Program-made: the position numbers and the translations under genes | Notes under the pieces: model-generated | What the model was told of the DNA's origin: nothing | What the model saw: the letters and a program-made list of their open reading frames with translations, nothing else | Database searches by the model: none | Shown here: one piece after another, positions 6,371 through 6,880 of the stretch | Layout: each line of letters begins with the position of its first letter | How positions within the stretch are numbered: position 1 is the stretch's first letter | NCBI GenBank assembly: GCA_027341705.1 | Contig: DAIELO010000060.1 | Span: forward strand, 1 to 6,880 | Length of the DNA: 6,880 bases | Direction of reading: 5' to 3' | Source of the DNA: Caryophanales bacterium | GTDB lineage: Bacteria; Bacillota; Bacilli; Alicyclobacillales; SLC66

Positions 6371-6880
6371 AATCTTTCATCTCTTTGATAATTTTCTCGG
6401 CCACTTCTCGATCATCAAAATCATACTTTGTCGTGCCAATGATCTGATAGTTTTCATGGCCCTTCCCCGCAATCAAAATGACATCCCCAGGCTTCGCCTG
6501 AGCAATCGCGTGACGTATCCCTGCTTCCCTTAGTACAATGCGTGTGTATTGATCATGGGACGCTGCCGTTAACCCTGCTTCCATATCATCAATAATTTTT
6601 TCAGGATCTTCAGTGCGTGGATTGTCTGAAGTCAGCACAGTATAATCACTATATGAAGTGGCAATTTTCGCCATGAGCGGCCGCTTTTTGCGATCGCGAT
6701 CCCCACCACAGCCTACCACCGTAATAATTTTTCCCTCACAAAATTCGCTGATTGTAGCCAGCGCATTTTCAAGACTATCAGGTGTATGCGAATAATCGAC
6801 AATCACTGCAAAATCCTGACCAACGCTCACTCGCTCGAAGCGTCCAGGGACTCCCGGCACCTCTTCTAGCGCCGTCACAA
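6369..6880 (-). CDS. murE: UDP-N-acetylmuramoyl-L-alanyl-D-glutamate--meso-diaminopimelate ligase MurE, C-terminal part (cut by window edge)
   Basis: MurE adds the third amino acid of the stem peptide to UDP-MurNAc-L-Ala-D-Glu with ATP. Only the last 170 or so codons of a protein of about 490 are here; the gene enters from the high-coordinate edge, and the GTG at 6878 is an internal valine. The fragment covers the end of the ATPase domain and the C-terminal domain: GVPGRFERV (9-17 of the fragment), [10 protein letters not shown] (27-36), [14 protein letters not shown] (54-67), [11 protein letters not shown] (82-92) and [10 protein letters not shown] (136-145). The DNPR tetrad (85-88) is the meso-diaminopimelate recognition motif; lysine-adding MurE proteins differ at the arginine. 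The stop overlaps the murF ribosome site. Genes usual upstream (pbpB/spoVD, ftsL, mraW) are outside the window. Confidence 0.96.
   Translation of the reverse strand, partial: VTALEEVPGVPGRFERVSVGQDFAVIVDYSHTPDSLENALATISEFCEGKIITVVGCGGDRDRKKRPLMAKIATSYSDYTVLTSDNPRTEDPEKIIDDMEAGLTAASHDQYTRIVLREAGIRHAIAQAKPGDVILIAGKGHENYQIIGTTKYDFDDREVAEKIIKEMKD

Larger units (their letters stand above)
1..6880 (-). other. dcw peptidoglycan-precursor gene cluster (murE-murF-mraY-murD-spoVE/ftsW-murG-murB), probable single operon
   Basis: Seven minus-strand genes follow one another with gaps of only 12 to 97 bases, all for lipid II synthesis or use. Each start that I could check has a purine-rich ribosome site, and the murF site overlaps the murE stop. 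I see no GC-rich hairpin followed by a T run on the minus strand, so cotranscription is inferred. The order resembles B. subtilis (murE-mraY-murD-spoVE-murG-murB) with murF added after murE. murC, which many bacteria carry between murG and murB, is absent here and must lie elsewhere. The cluster continues past both window edges. Confidence 0.9.

Overview
The window is a stretch of a bacterial division and cell wall (dcw) cluster. All seven recognisable genes lie on the minus strand, so the transcription order runs from high to low coordinates: murE (3' part only), murF, mraY, murD, a SEDS glycosyltransferase (spoVE/ftsW), murG and murB (5' part only). Spacing is tight: 12, 23, 28, 28 and 39 bases between the first six genes, then 97 bases between murG and murB. 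I see no internal terminator or convincing promoter, so the simplest reading is one polycistronic transcript that enters from above position 6880 and leaves below position 1.

The genes encode consecutive steps of lipid II synthesis. MurB reduces UDP-GlcNAc-enolpyruvate to UDP-MurNAc. MurD, MurE and MurF add D-Glu, the diamino acid and D-Ala-D-Ala. MraY moves the product onto undecaprenyl phosphate (lipid I), MurG adds GlcNAc (lipid II), and the SEDS protein polymerises or handles lipid II at the membrane. MurE carries the DNPR motif of meso-diaminopimelate-adding enzymes, so the wall is predicted to be of the meso-DAP type.

The organism is probably a Gram-positive of class Bacilli. The order murD-spoVE-murG-murB without murC, strong GGAGG ribosome sites, a TTG start in murD and the protein sequences all fit. 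murF between murE and mraY differs from Bacillus subtilis and resembles what I recall for Paenibacillaceae and Alicyclobacillaceae; the family assignment is inference. Base composition looks moderate throughout and nothing suggests recent transfer.

This is an ordinary housekeeping region. I found no mobile element, CRISPR array, RNA gene or unknown system. Points worth a second look are an altered HEQN motif in MurG, an obligatory non-ATG start for murD, the unusual leader of murB, and the uncertain FtsW/SpoVE identity of the SEDS gene.
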